From: an uncultured Eubacteriales bacterium | GTDB taxonomy: Bacteria > Bacillota > Clostridia > Christensenellales > Aristaeellaceae | DNA length: 64,000 nucleotides | Assembly: GCA_902793605.1 (NCBI GenBank) | Contig: CADBEB010000006.1 | Span: 41,668-105,667, forward strand | Direction of reading: 5' to 3' | The notes under the pieces: model-generated | What the model saw: only the letters and a program-made list of their open reading frames with translations | Database searches by the model: none | Told to the model about the DNA's origin: nothing | Made by a program: the position numbers and the translations under genes | Shown: one piece after another, positions 51,941 through 61,315 of the stretch | How positions within the stretch are numbered: the stretch's first letter is position 1 | How the letters are laid out: every line of letters starts with the position of its first letter

Positions 51941-53950
51941 ATGAGCGAGAACAGAAAGACCTTCTACATCACCACGCCGATCTATTATCCGTCCGGCAAC
52001 ATGACCATCGGCCATACCTACACGACGGTCGCGGCCGATACGATGACCCGATTCAAGAAACTGCAGGGTTACGATACCTATTTCCTGACCGGCACGGACG
52101 AGCACGGCCAGAAGATCGAGAAGAAAGCGACTGAGGCCGGGGTAACGCCGATTGAATATGTTGACAAGATCGTCGCGGAAACAAAGGAACTCTGGAAGCT
52201 CATGGATATCCGGTACGACGACTTTATCCGCACGACCGAAGAGCGGCACATGAAGATCGTCCAGAAGATCTTCCGTACGTTCTATGAACAGGGAGATATC
52301 TACAAGGCCGAATACGAAGGTATGTACTGTACGGACTGTGAGAGCTTCTGGACGCCCACGCAGCTGGTGGACAAGGAAGGCGTGAAAGTCTGCCCGGACT
52401 GCGGACGCGCGTGCCAGCCGATGACCGAAGAGAGCTATTTCTTCAAGATGAGCAAGTACCAGGACTGGCTGATCGACTATATCGAGACCCATCCGGACTT
52501 CATTCAGCCGGCGAAACGCGCCAACGAGATGCTGACCAATTTCCTGCGGCCGGGCCTGCAGGACCTGTGCGTCAGCCGCACCAGCGTCAAGTGGGGCGTT
52601 CCGGTGGACTTTGACGAAAAGCACACCGTTTATGTCTGGATTGACGCGCTGAGCAACTACATCACCGCACTGGGATACGGCACGGATCACGACGAGCTGT
52701 TCCGGAAATACTGGCCGGCGGATATCCATCTGGTAGGCAAGGAGATCGTGCGGTTCCATACGATCTACTGGCCGATCATGCTGCACGCGCTGGGGCTGCC
52801 GCTGCCGAAGCAGGTGTTCGGCCACGGCTGGCTGCTGTTCGGCAACGACAAGATGAGCAAATCCAAGGGCAATGTGGTCTATCCGCAACCCATCGTAGCA
52901 CGCTACGGCGTAGATCCGCTGCGCTACTACCTGATGAGGGAGATGCCTTTCGGCGCGGACGGCAACTATACCAACGAATCCTTCCTGATCCGGATGAACG
53001 CGGACCTGGCCAACGACCTGGGCAACCTGGTCAGCCGGACCGTCGCGATGATCGAGAAATATTTCGGCGGTGAACTGCCTGCCTGGACCGACGCGGTCGA
53101 TCCGGAACTGGACCTGCCCCTGAAGGAGCATTGTGCCGCGCTGCCGGCCCTGGTGGACGAGCAGATGGACAAGCTGCAGTTCTCACAGGCCCTGGCAGAG
53201 ATCTGGAAGGTTATCGGCGAATGCAACAAGTATATCGATCTTACTCAGCCCTGGGTGCTTGGAAAGGATCCGGAGAAGAAGGACCGCCTGGCGAACGTCA
53301 TGCTGACGCTGGCGGAGTGCGTGCGCTTTGCCGCCGTGCTGATCGGGCCGTTCATGCCCTCCACGCCCAACCGTATCTTTACGCAGCTGGGTGTGACGGA
53401 TGAAAGCCTGAAGAGCTGGGACAGCCTGAAGAGCTTCGGGATGCTGCCTGCCGGCACGAAGGTCTGCAAGGGCGACGCACTCTTCCCCCGCATCGACGTG
53501 AACAAGGAACTGGAAGCGCTCAGCGGCGGCAAGGAAGAGAAGAAGGAAGCCAAGGCGGAAGAGAAGCAGCAGAAGAAGGAACAGAAGGCTGAGAAGAAGC
53601 ATGCGGAGCCGGAGTTCCCTGCGGAGATCTCCATTGACGACTTCTTCAAGTGCAAGATCCAGGTGGCCCGGGTGCTTGCGTGTGAAAGGGTGGAGAAGAG
53701 CAGCAAGCTGCTGAAGTTCCGCCTCGGACTGGGCAAGGACGGGGAACGCACCGTGGTCAGCGGAATCCAGAAGTGGTACGATCCCGAAACGCTGGTGGGA
53801 ACGCAGGTGGCGGTGATCGCCAACCTGAAGCCCGCGAAGCTTGCCGGGATCGAAAGCCAGGGCATGATTCTTTCCGCGATGGACGACAGCGGCAACCTGC
53901 GGCTGGTCAGCGTCGGGGAAGGCGTTGAGGACGGAGCGATCATCGGATGA
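51941..53950 (+). CDS. metG: Methionyl-tRNA synthetase with C-terminal tRNA-binding domain
   Basis: 669 aa class I synthetase. The HIGH-equivalent segment NMTIGHTYTTVAADTM, one zinc knuckle with CTDC and CPDC, and KMSKSKGNVV are present. After the anticodon domain a Lys/Glu-rich linker (KKEAKAEEKQQKKEQKAEKK) leads to a Trbp111/EMAP-like tRNA-binding domain (DFFKCKIQVARVLACERV, GIESQGMILSA). No T-box is seen before it. Its stop overlaps tatD by 4 bp, the usual metG-tatD pair of Bacillota. Confidence 0.97.
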   Translation: MSENRKTFYITTPIYYPSGNMTIGHTYTTVAADTMTRFKKLQGYDTYFLTGTDEHGQKIEKKATEAGVTPIEYVDKIVAETKELWKLMDIRYDDFIRTTEERHMKIVQKIFRTFYEQGDIYKAEYEGMYCTDCESFWTPTQLVDKEGVKVCPDCGRACQPMTEESYFFKMSKYQDWLIDYIETHPDFIQPAKRANEMLTNFLRPGLQDLCVSRTSVKWGVPVDFDEKHTVYVWIDALSNYITALGYGTDHDELFRKYWPADIHLVGKEIVRFHTIYWPIMLHALGLPLPKQVFGHGWLLFGNDKMSKSKGNVVYPQPIVARYGVDPLRYYLMREMPFGADGNYTNESFLIRMNADLANDLGNLVSRTVAMIEKYFGGELPAWTDAVDPELDLPLKEHCAALPALVDEQMDKLQFSQALAEIWKVIGECNKYIDLTQPWVLGKDPEKKDRLANVMLTLAECVRFAAVLIGPFMPSTPNRIFTQLGVTDESLKSWDSLKSFGMLPAGTKVCKGDALFPRIDVNKELEALSGGKEEKKEAKAEEKQQKKEQKAEKKHAEPEFPAEISIDDFFKCKIQVARVLACERVEKSSKLLKFRLGLGKDGERTVVSGIQKWYDPETLVGTQVAVIANLKPAKLAGIESQGMILSAMDDSGNLRLVSVGEGVEDGAIIG

Positions 53951-54723
53951 CCGAATGGTTTGACAGTCACTGCCATGTGGACGAGGAAGCCTTTGATGAA
54001 GACCGGGAGGAAGTTCTTTCCCGGATGAAGGCAAACGGCGTCACCCGCTGCGCGGTGATCGGTTCGGATATGGAAACTTCCAGGAGGGCTGCCGCGTTTG
54101 CGGCAGCCCATTCCGGCGTTGTTGCGGCCGGCGGATTCCATCCCCATGAAGCCAGCCGGTTCCGGGAAAGCAACCTGGATGAACTCCGGGAAATGTATCA
54201 GAAGGGCCGGATCCGTGCCATCGGCGAGATCGGCCTGGATTTCTACTATGACCACAGTCCGCGGGACGTCCAGCGGGAAGTATGCATCCGCCAGATGGAA
54301 CTGGCCTGGGAACTGAAGGCGCCGGTCGCGTACCATATCCGGGACGCCCACCAGGAGATGCTGGAGATCATGAAAGGCATGAAAGCCCGCCTGACCGGCG
54401 GGATCATCCACTGTTTCTCCGGCAGTGCCGAGATCGCGAAGGAATACCTGAAACTCGGATACTATATCTCCTTTGCAGGGCCGCTGACCTTCAAAAAAGC
54501 CCCGAGGCTCCAGGAAGCGGTGAAGCTGGTTCCGAAGGACCGGCTGCTGATCGAGACGGACAGTCCCTACATGGCACCGGAACCCGTACGCGGGCGCAGA
54601 AATGAGCCGGCGAACGTACGGTATGTCGGGCTGAAGATGGCAGAGCTGAGGGGAGAGAAACCGGAAGAGGTCGCGGCGTTTACGACTGAAAACGCGATGC
54701 AGGTCTACGGGATCAATTCATAA
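53947..54723 (+). CDS. tatD: TatD family metal-dependent DNase
   Basis: 258 aa TIM-barrel hydrolase. Metal residues in FDSHCHVDEEAFDEDR, GGFHPHEA, IGEIGLDFYYDHSP, VAYHIRDAHQEM, GGIIHCFSGSAE and LIETDSPYMAPEPVRGRRNEP. Known homologues are 3'-5' exonucleases in DNA repair and RNA turnover. It is coupled to metG. The last codons (Asn-Ser-stop) are spelled AATTCATAA, the same word that ends galK. Confidence 0.95.
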   Translation: MTEWFDSHCHVDEEAFDEDREEVLSRMKANGVTRCAVIGSDMETSRRAAAFAAAHSGVVAAGGFHPHEASRFRESNLDELREMYQKGRIRAIGEIGLDFYYDHSPRDVQREVCIRQMELAWELKAPVAYHIRDAHQEMLEIMKGMKARLTGGIIHCFSGSAEIAKEYLKLGYYISFAGPLTFKKAPRLQEAVKLVPKDRLLIETDSPYMAPEPVRGRRNEPANVRYVGLKMAELRGEKPEEVAAFTTENAMQVYGINS

Positions 54724-54768
54724 TCATGGACAGTGGTTCTGAGGAGCAGAAATGATCCGGAGGAATGA

Positions 54769-56973
54769 ATGGGTAAGATTGTAGTGGTGGCTGAAAAGCC
54801 AAGCGTGGGACGTGATATCGCGCGGGTGCTCGGATGCCGGACCGGCGGAGACGGCTGCCTGATCGGGGAACAGTATATCGTGACGTGGGCGGTCGGTCAC
54901 CTGGTGACGCTGGTGGAGCCGGACGAGCTGGACGAGAAGTTTAAAAAGTGGTCCTTTGCAACCCTGCCGATCCTTCCGGAGACAATCCCGCTGAAGGTCA
55001 TCCCGGCAACCAGGTCACAGTTTACAAAAGTCAAAAAACTGATCAACGACAAGGAAACTGATTCACTGATCTGCGCAACGGATGCCGGACGTGAAGGCGA
55101 ACTGATCTTCCGCTATATCTATGAAAAAGCCGGATGCAAAAAGCCGTTCCAGCGCCTGTGGATCTCGTCCATGACCGACGAGGCGATCAGGGAAGGCTTC
55201 CAGACGATCCGTCCCGGTGCGGACTACGACGGGCTTTACGAGAGCGCCCGTTGCCGAAGCAAAGCGGACTGGCTGGTCGGAATGAACGCCAGCCGGGCAT
55301 TTACGCTGAAGTACGATACGCTGCTGAGCATCGGCCGCGTTCAGACGCCGACACTCGCGATCCTGGTAAAACGCCGGAAGGAGATTGAGAACTTCAAACC
55401 GGAAGGTTTCTGCACCCTGACAGCAGATTTCGGTGATTACAAAGGCGTGTATTTTTCCGAAACGCTCGATCCGGACACTCACCTGAAGCAAAGGGCGGAC
55501 GCGGAGAAGATCGCTGCAGCGATCAAAGACCGGACCGGCAGCGTCACACAGGCGGAGACCGTGCGGAAACATGAACCGCCGCCCCAGCTTTACGACCTGA
55601 CCAGCCTGCAGCGGGATGCCAACCGGATGCTCGGCTTTACGGCGGACAAGACGCTGAAGACTGCCCAGAGCCTGTATGAAAAGCATAAGGCGCTGACCTA
55701 TCCCCGCACCGACAGCCGTTATCTTCCGCCGGATATGATCCCGAGGGTCGTGCAGACGATGAAACAGCTGCCGGAAAGCTACCGGAAGTATATCGACGGA
55801 GCACTTCCGGGCGGGAAACTGCCGGTCACCCGGCGTACCATCGATCAAACAAAAGTTACGGATCACCATGCGATCATTCCGACAGCCCGGAAAGCGGATC
55901 CGTCCAAATTCAGCGAGGATGAACGGAAACTGTTTGACATGGTTGCCCGGCGCCTGATCGCGGCGTTTTATCCTGCCTGCGACTATGACGCGACGAAGAT
56001 CATCACGCAGGTCGGGGAGCACAGCTTCCGGACAACGGGCAAGGTGATCGTGAATAACGGCTGGCACGACGTGCCGCCGCTGGAGAATCCGCCCAAACCG
56101 AAGAAGAAGACTAAGCCGGACGACGAGAGCGATAATCCGCTGCCTCCGCTGAAGGAAGGCGACGAGCGGCAGGTGAAAGCAACCGCGATCAAAGAGGATG
56201 TGACCAAACCGCCGGCTCCGCATACGGACGCCAGCCTGCTGGCAGCGATGGAAACCGCGGGCAAGGAACTGGACGACGAGGAACTGGTCCGCCAGATGAA
56301 GGGCAGCGGGATCGGAACACCGGCCACGCGGGCCGCGATCATCGAGCGCCTGCTGCATGTCGGCTATGCCCAGCGCCGGGGGAAAACGCTCCAGGCGACG
56401 GACAAGGGTGTCATGCTGATCGATGTCGTCCCGGACAAGCTGTCCAGTCCGGAACTGACCGGCCGGTGGGAACTGGCTCTTCACGACATCACAGACGGGA
56501 AACAGGATCCGGAGCGTTTCATGGAAGGGATTGCCCGGATGAGCCGTTTTCTGGTAGACTATGCGCGGGAGAGCACAGCGGCTGTCGCTTTCCCTCAGGA
56601 ACAGCGGCAGAGAGGGAAAGGCAGCACCCGGAACAGCGCAAAACCGTTGCCCGGCGCTGTATGTCCCCTGTGCGGCAAGGGTGGACTCCGGGAGAGCCCG
56701 AGGGCTTTCAGCTGCACGGAGAACGGCTGCAACTGCACGATCTGGAAGGACTGCCTGGTCAACGGAGGCGGTCCCGAGCTGACGGACAAGCTGGTGCTTC
56801 TTCTGCTGGAAAAGAAGGAACTCCATGGATCCACAGGCCTGCTGATGATCAGGGAGGGGAGAATCCTCTTTTATCCCAAAGGCAGCGAGGTTCCTTCGGT
56901 CAACCGGCCGATAACCTGGGAAAGAAAAACGTCTGGCGGCACGACCGCCCGCAGACGGACAAATATGAGGTAA
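54769..56973 (+). CDS. topB: DNA topoisomerase III
   Basis: 734 aa type IA topoisomerase. The Toprim domain has IVVVAEKPSVGRDIARVLG and ATDAGREGELIFRYIYEKA; the active-site Tyr is in LTYPRTDSRYLPPDM at about residue 311; GIGTPATRAAIIERL follows. A single Cys4 zinc element (CPLCGKGGL to CTENGCNC) lies near the C-terminus, followed by a short basic tail. Decatenates DNA. It has its own ribosome site (CGGAGG) and precedes wecB by 9 bp. Confidence 0.95.
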   Translation: MGKIVVVAEKPSVGRDIARVLGCRTGGDGCLIGEQYIVTWAVGHLVTLVEPDELDEKFKKWSFATLPILPETIPLKVIPATRSQFTKVKKLINDKETDSLICATDAGREGELIFRYIYEKAGCKKPFQRLWISSMTDEAIREGFQTIRPGADYDGLYESARCRSKADWLVGMNASRAFTLKYDTLLSIGRVQTPTLAILVKRRKEIENFKPEGFCTLTADFGDYKGVYFSETLDPDTHLKQRADAEKIAAAIKDRTGSVTQAETVRKHEPPPQLYDLTSLQRDANRMLGFTADKTLKTAQSLYEKHKALTYPRTDSRYLPPDMIPRVVQTMKQLPESYRKYIDGALPGGKLPVTRRTIDQTKVTDHHAIIPTARKADPSKFSEDERKLFDMVARRLIAAFYPACDYDATKIITQVGEHSFRTTGKVIVNNGWHDVPPLENPPKPKKKTKPDDESDNPLPPLKEGDERQVKATAIKEDVTKPPAPHTDASLLAAMETAGKELDDEELVRQMKGSGIGTPATRAAIIERLLHVGYAQRRGKTLQATDKGVMLIDVVPDKLSSPELTGRWELALHDITDGKQDPERFMEGIARMSRFLVDYARESTAAVAFPQEQRQRGKGSTRNSAKPLPGAVCPLCGKGGLRESPRAFSCTENGCNCTIWKDCLVNGGGPELTDKLVLLLLEKKELHGSTGLLMIREGRILFYPKGSEVPSVNRPITWERKTSGGTTARRRTNMR

Positions 56974-56982
56974 ATACAGACC

Positions 56983-58104
56983 ATGAAACAGAAGATCATG
57001 CTGGTCTTCGGTACACGCCCGGAAGCGATCAAGATGTGTCCGCTGGCGCTGGAACTGAAGAAACGAGATAATGTACAGACGGTGATCTGCGTGACAGGAC
57101 AGCACCGGGGCATGCTGCAGCAGGTACTGGACGCCTTCGGCATCGTGCCGGACTACGACCTGGCGATCATGCGAGACCGCCAGACGCTGTTTGATATCAC
57201 AACGCATGTACTGGAGGGGCTGAAGGACGTCCTGGAACAGGAACGCCCGGATGCCGTGCTGGTGCACGGTGATACCAGCACGACGTTTGCGGCGGCTCTC
57301 GCCTGTTTCTACCAGCAGATTCCCGTAGGCCATGTGGAAGCGGGTCTGCGAACCTATAACCTGCTTTCCCCGTATCCGGAGGAATTCAACCGCCAGTGCG
57401 TTTCCATCATCGCCAGATGGAACTTCGCCCCGACGTCCCTGAGCCGGGAGAACCTGATCCGGGAAGGGAAGAAACCGGAGAGTATCTTCGTTACCGGCAA
57501 TACGGTCATCGACGCGCTGAAGACAACGGTCCGGAAAGAATACCAGCATCCGGACCTGGACTGGGCTGAAGGCAGCCGGCTGATCCTGCTGACTGCCCAC
57601 CGGCGGGAGAACCTCGGCGAACCCATGCATGCGATGTTCCGGGCGATCCGCCGCGTGGTGGAGGAACATGAGGATGTGAAAGCGCTTTATCCGATCCATA
57701 TGAACCCTGCAGTACGGGAAGCAGCCGATGCGGAACTGGGCGGCTGCGGCAGAATCCGGCTGACAGAGCCTCTGGACGTGCTGGACTGCCACAATGTGAT
57801 GGCCCGGAGCTATCTGATCCTGACGGACAGCGGCGGTATCCAGGAAGAAGCCCCGAGTCTCGGAAAACCGGTGCTCGTCATGCGCGATACCACGGAACGA
57901 CCGGAAGGGATCGACGCCGGGACGCTGAAGCTGGTCGGAACGGACGAGGATGTCATCTACCGGGAGTTCACCCGGCTGCTTGACGACCGGCAGGCCTATG
58001 AGCAGATGGCCCATGCGGAGAATCCGTACGGAGACGGCCATGCCTGCGAACGGATAGCCGATATCCTGACCGGGACAGACCGGAGGACGGAGTGTGAAAA
58101 ATGA
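56983..58104 (+). CDS. wecB: UDP-N-acetylglucosamine 2-epimerase
   Basis: 373 aa, non-hydrolysing epimerase that makes UDP-ManNAc for teichoic-acid linkage units or capsule. LVFGTRPEAIKMCPL, CVTGQHRGMLQQVLDAF, LVHGDTSTTFAAALACFYQ, GHVEAGLRTYNLLSPYPEEFNR, TAHRRENLGEP, and LTDSGGIQEEAPSLGKPVLVMRDTTERPEG are all present. It overlaps the pyruvyltransferase-family gene by 4 bp, so the two probably act on the same surface polymer. Confidence 0.96.
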   Translation: MKQKIMLVFGTRPEAIKMCPLALELKKRDNVQTVICVTGQHRGMLQQVLDAFGIVPDYDLAIMRDRQTLFDITTHVLEGLKDVLEQERPDAVLVHGDTSTTFAAALACFYQQIPVGHVEAGLRTYNLLSPYPEEFNRQCVSIIARWNFAPTSLSRENLIREGKKPESIFVTGNTVIDALKTTVRKEYQHPDLDWAEGSRLILLTAHRRENLGEPMHAMFRAIRRVVEEHEDVKALYPIHMNPAVREAADAELGGCGRIRLTEPLDVLDCHNVMARSYLILTDSGGIQEEAPSLGKPVLVMRDTTERPEGIDAGTLKLVGTDEDVIYREFTRLLDDRQAYEQMAHAENPYGDGHACERIADILTGTDRRTECEK

Positions 58105-59141
58105 GCAGCGTCGGAGTGATGACCTTCCTGCACAATGACAACTATGGTTCCTCGCTTCAGGCATACGCGCTGCAGCAGGTGATCCGGGAGATGGGTCATG
58201 AATGTGAGCATATCGATTATCAGCCGGATAAAAATGAGAAGATCCGCAATCTGCTGCTGAGCGGGAACAGCCCGAAGCTGATCCTCGAAGGGATCCGAAA
58301 GCGGGAAGTGCTGGCCGGACAGGCCGGGGCACGGAGAAAGAGCAACGCGATCCCTGACTTTTACCGGCGGCGGATGAAACTGACGCCGCCCTGCCGCAAC
58401 GCGAATGAACTGAAAGCGCAGGGGAAAAAGTATGATATCCTGCTGTGCGGAAGTGACCAGGTGTGGAATCCCGTATGGCTGAATCCGGCCTACTTTCTGA
58501 CGTTTGCCGGCAAGGACTCCCGGAAGATCGCCTATGCGGCGAGTCTCGGGGTGAGTGAACCGCCGCCGGCGGCAAAGATCAGCAAGATGCGCCGCTGGAC
58601 GGAAGACTTTGAAGCGATCTCTGTGCGGGAACAGGAAGGCGCAGACCTGATGCTGGAAATGACCGGAAAACGTCCGGAGGTCATGCCGGATCCGGTATGT
58701 CTGCTGTCCGCGGAAGAATGGAGCAGGATTGCGGAAAAGCCCCCCGAAGGGGAGCCCTATCTGTTGTGCTACTTTATCGGCGAAAACGATGAATACTGGA
58801 GAATGGTCCGGAGGCTGCATGAGGAGACCGGCCTGCGGGTCCTCGTCATGCCGGTGACAGCCGGAAGCTACCGGAGCGGATATGAACTGCTGGACGGCGT
58901 GGGACCGGAAGGGTTCCTCGGTGCCATCCAGGGAGCGGGGTGCTTCTGCACGGACAGCTTCCACGGGCTGGCTTTCGGAACGATCTTCGGCATTCGCACG
59001 GAACTGCTGCGCCGGTACAGCGATGATGATCCGGAAAGCAAAAACAGCCGCGTGGATCATTTCCGGCGGCTGACAAAGGACAAAGGAGCGGAGATCCTCC
59101 GCCGGCAGGGAAGAGGCTGGCTGGAGGTACATCTGGGATAA
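58101..59141 (+). CDS. Polysaccharide pyruvyl transferase family protein
   Basis: 346 aa, PF04230-type. VGVMTFLHNDNYGSSLQAYALQ, LLCGSDQVWNP, IAYAASLGVSEPP, the middle PDPVCLLSAEEW and CFCTDSFHGLAFG are family blocks. Members such as CsaB and WcaK-like proteins add ketal pyruvate to wall or exopolysaccharide sugars, including ManNAc-containing polymers, which fits the coupled wecB. The exact acceptor is unknown. Cytoplasmic, no signal peptide. Confidence 0.87.
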   Translation: MSSVGVMTFLHNDNYGSSLQAYALQQVIREMGHECEHIDYQPDKNEKIRNLLLSGNSPKLILEGIRKREVLAGQAGARRKSNAIPDFYRRRMKLTPPCRNANELKAQGKKYDILLCGSDQVWNPVWLNPAYFLTFAGKDSRKIAYAASLGVSEPPPAAKISKMRRWTEDFEAISVREQEGADLMLEMTGKRPEVMPDPVCLLSAEEWSRIAEKPPEGEPYLLCYFIGENDEYWRMVRRLHEETGLRVLVMPVTAGSYRSGYELLDGVGPEGFLGAIQGAGCFCTDSFHGLAFGTIFGIRTELLRRYSDDDPESKNSRVDHFRRLTKDKGAEILRRQGRGWLEVHLG

Positions 59142-59147
59142 AGAAAA

Positions 59148-59175
59148 ACCCGTCTGCTTGCACAGGCAGACGGGT
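59148..59175 (-). terminator. Terminator of rpmB, shared with the convergent gene
   Basis: 10-bp stem (59148-59157 with 59166-59175). Read on the minus strand it is followed by TTTTTCTTT, a strong tail for rpmB; on the plus strand the tail is weak. Confidence 0.8.
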
Positions 59176-59195
59176 GATTGCTATCATTCGGGGGC

Positions 59196-59408
59196 TCAGG
59201 CCTCTTCGTGAATCTTGGGCAGCGCGCGCTGCACATTGCCGCTGCGCAGGCAACGGGTGCACACGTTCATCCGCTTGGCCGCACCATTGACCATAACCCG
59301 GACACTCTGCACATTGGGCGCCCAGATCCGATGGCTCTTGCGGTTGGAGTGGCTGACGTTATTGCCGTTCAGCGTGCCCTTTTCGCAAATCTCACAAAAC
59401 TTACCCAT
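59196..59408 (-). CDS. rpmB: 50S ribosomal protein L28, zinc-binding form
   Basis: 70 aa. Starts MGKFCEICEKG, with CEIC and CTRC pairs giving a Cys4 zinc site, and contains the L28 core GNNVSHSNRKSHRIWAPNVQ. The start is set by AGGAGG; the upstream in-frame ATG at 59444 falls between the promoter and that ribosome site and is rejected. It has its own promoter and terminator. Confidence 0.96.
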   Translation of the reverse strand: MGKFCEICEKGTLNGNNVSHSNRKSHRIWAPNVQSVRVMVNGAAKRMNVCTRCLRSGNVQRALPKIHEEA

Positions 59409-59452
59409 GGAAATCATCCTCCTCGTTGGAGCGTTACACATCAAGCCTGACT

Positions 59453-59481
59453 ATGATATCACGACCGATTTGAAAATGCAA
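59453..59481 (-). promoter_or_regulatory. Promoter of rpmB
   Basis: Minus strand TTGCAT (59481-59476), 17-bp spacer, TATCAT (59458-59453). It lies right after the GT2 gene; no terminator separates them, so readthrough is possible. Confidence 0.72.
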
Positions 59482-59492
59482 GCGTTTTTTTG

Positions 59493-60425
59493 TTATCCGA
59501 ACAGAAACTGGCCGAGACGGGTGACAGGGCTCTGCATGACGCAGCCCAGACGGCGGACAGCAAGGATCCTGGGAAGCTTTCGCATATGCTGCGTGGCCAG
59601 GTACGCATCGACGATTCCCTGTGCTTCCTCCGGGAGCTCTTCCCGATAAATCCTGTTGAAAACCTTCGTATGGGTGTAGGTCAGCAGGATCCTTCGCTTT
59701 GCTTCCCGGCGCTTGCCGAGGGCAGCCAGGCCGCGCTTCAGCAGCGGCTGCGCGCTTGCACCGATCGCGTTGCCGGCGTGCTGCCGGTAACGGGTCAGGG
59801 CACTGCTCACAAAACGGATCTTCCCGAAGGAAGCGGCGGTCAGCGCGATGAACCAGTCGTGCATGAAAAGGTCCTTCGCCCGTGCATGGGATGCGATCAG
59901 GCTGAGAAGAGGTGCGTTCATGATGAGCGTGCAGCCAGTCACATTATTCTGCACCAGCAGCGGCGGAAGGGTCACCGCATTCGGATCCCACCCCTGATGA
60001 CGGAAGAAACTGTTCCCGACGGGATCGCCTTCCTCGCTGATCAGGGAGCAGTCCGAGTGGACCAGCAGCGGGGTGTCCGCGCCGTATTCGGTTTCCATTT
60101 CCTTCATTGCTTCTTTCAGGACGGCGATCTTATCGTTTTCCCAGAGATCATCCTGATCGCACAGGAGGGTGTAGTCCGCGTCTGTCTGCCGGATCAGGGA
60201 GAGGAAATTCCCGGCCGGGCCGAGGTGCTGTCCCTGCTCCGTTCCGAAAGAAAAGCGCGGATCTTTTGCGCAAAGGCCGGTCAGCAGGGCAACCGTGTCG
60301 TCTTCCGAACCGTCATCCTGCAGGAGAACGGTGAACTCCGGATCGGTCTGGGCGAGCAGCGAATCCAGCAGGGCAGGGAGGTGCTTGCTCCCGTTATAGG
60401 TGGCGAGCAGGACAGCGGTCTTCAC
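59493..60425 (-). CDS. Family 2 glycosyltransferase (rhamnosyltransferase-like)
   Basis: 310 aa from a GTG at 60425 that overlaps the upstream gene's stop by 4 bp; an ATG five codons earlier (60440) is the alternative. GT-A fold: AVLLATYNGSKHLPALLDSL, LQDDGSEDDT, and the LLCDQDDLWENDKI metal/substrate motif typical of RfbF-like rhamnosyl- or galactosyltransferases, then FMHDWFIALTAA. It probably adds a sugar to a surface polymer together with the preceding GT2. No transporter or polymerase gene is adjacent. Confidence 0.88.
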   Translation of the reverse strand: MKTAVLLATYNGSKHLPALLDSLLAQTDPEFTVLLQDDGSEDDTVALLTGLCAKDPRFSFGTEQGQHLGPAGNFLSLIRQTDADYTLLCDQDDLWENDKIAVLKEAMKEMETEYGADTPLLVHSDCSLISEEGDPVGNSFFRHQGWDPNAVTLPPLLVQNNVTGCTLIMNAPLLSLIASHARAKDLFMHDWFIALTAASFGKIRFVSSALTRYRQHAGNAIGASAQPLLKRGLAALGKRREAKRRILLTYTHTKVFNRIYREELPEEAQGIVDAYLATQHMRKLPRILAVRRLGCVMQSPVTRLGQFLFG

Positions 60426-61192
60426 CAGGTAACACCCCATTTCAGGAAGTATTTGATGACAGACCGGATCTGCCGCATGCGGCCTTTGAAAGTACGGGTG
60501 TTCTCCCGGGCCCAGCGGTGGGTGACCTTCATATCGGGATGATAGACGATGCTGCCGAGTTTCTCCTCCAGGACACGGCGGCTGAGGTCGGAATCCTCCT
60601 GATAAAGGAAGAAACGGGGATCAAAACCGTTCAGCCGGAGGAAGACATCTGTCCGGATAAAAAGGAAGCATCCGGTGGCAAACTCGACCGGGACGGGGTG
60701 GACAACATCCAGATCGGCCATGGTGAACTCGTTCCGCCAGCGGCGGAAAACCCCGCCGAATCGCTCAAAGAGGCCGCTCAGAAGGTAATGCACGGAGATC
60801 CGCTTTTTCGGAAGGAACTGCTCGGTCCCGTCCTCGTTCATGACGCGGGGCGTCAGCACGGCAATGTTCGGATGGGTTTCCATATAGCTGATCATCCTGC
60901 TGAGCAGGCCGGGGTCGAAGGTGACGTCCGGGTTCATGATCAGGTGATACCTGCTGCGAAGATGGGGAAGGACAGCGTTGTTGGCCCGGCCGAAGCCGAT
61001 GTTCCCCTTCTGAGGAAGAATGGTGATCCCGGGGAAGAGCCACTGCATCTTCTCCGCAGTGGGTTCTTCCGGGGAGTTGTCCACCAGGTACACGTCCACC
61101 TCGATATCGGCGTTCTGAATGCAGCGGAGCGCGTGCGTCAGTTCGTCCCCGCAGTGATACAGGACGAGGCAGGCAGACAGGATCGAAGACAT
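60422..61192 (-). CDS. Family 2 glycosyltransferase
   Basis: 256 aa. SACLVLYHCGDELTHALRCI, YLVDNSPEEPT, the GNIGFGRANNAVLPH block, LIMNPDVTF with the DXD-like metal residue, and GFDPRFFLYQEDSDLSRR near the end fit rhamnosyltransferase-like GT2 enzymes. Start has GGGAGGT. It is first in a two-gene minus-strand operon and diverges from xthA. The polymer concerned may be the one fed by wecB, by inference from proximity. Confidence 0.88.
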   Translation of the reverse strand: MSSILSACLVLYHCGDELTHALRCIQNADIEVDVYLVDNSPEEPTAEKMQWLFPGITILPQKGNIGFGRANNAVLPHLRSRYHLIMNPDVTFDPGLLSRMISYMETHPNIAVLTPRVMNEDGTEQFLPKKRISVHYLLSGLFERFGGVFRRWRNEFTMADLDVVHPVPVEFATGCFLFIRTDVFLRLNGFDPRFFLYQEDSDLSRRVLEEKLGSIVYHPDMKVTHRWARENTRTFKGRMRQIRSVIKYFLKWGVTW

Positions 61193-61252
61193 CGGATAAC
61201 CTCCCGGGCAATCTTATTTAATCAAAGGACATTTTACCTTTATGAAATGCGT

Positions 61253-61281
61253 TTGTCCAGTAATGCTGAACGTGTTATAAT
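61253..61281 (+). promoter_or_regulatory. Promoter of xthA
   Basis: TTGTCC (61253-61258), 17-bp spacer, TATAAT (61276-61281), 35 bp before the gene. Confidence 0.75.
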
Positions 61282-61315
61282 GACCGACAGAGAAGCGGAA
61301 CGGAGTGAAACGGCG

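Noticed and set aside
55063..58575. 1170-codon minus-strand open frame across topB and wecB
   Set aside because: Same antisense effect; Arg/His/Leu-rich translation without domains or a ribosome site.
60518..61315. Long in-frame extension of xthA upstream
   Set aside because: It is antisense to the GT2 gene and contains the xthA promoter. The conserved exonuclease III start MKMISWNVNG has its own ribosome site.
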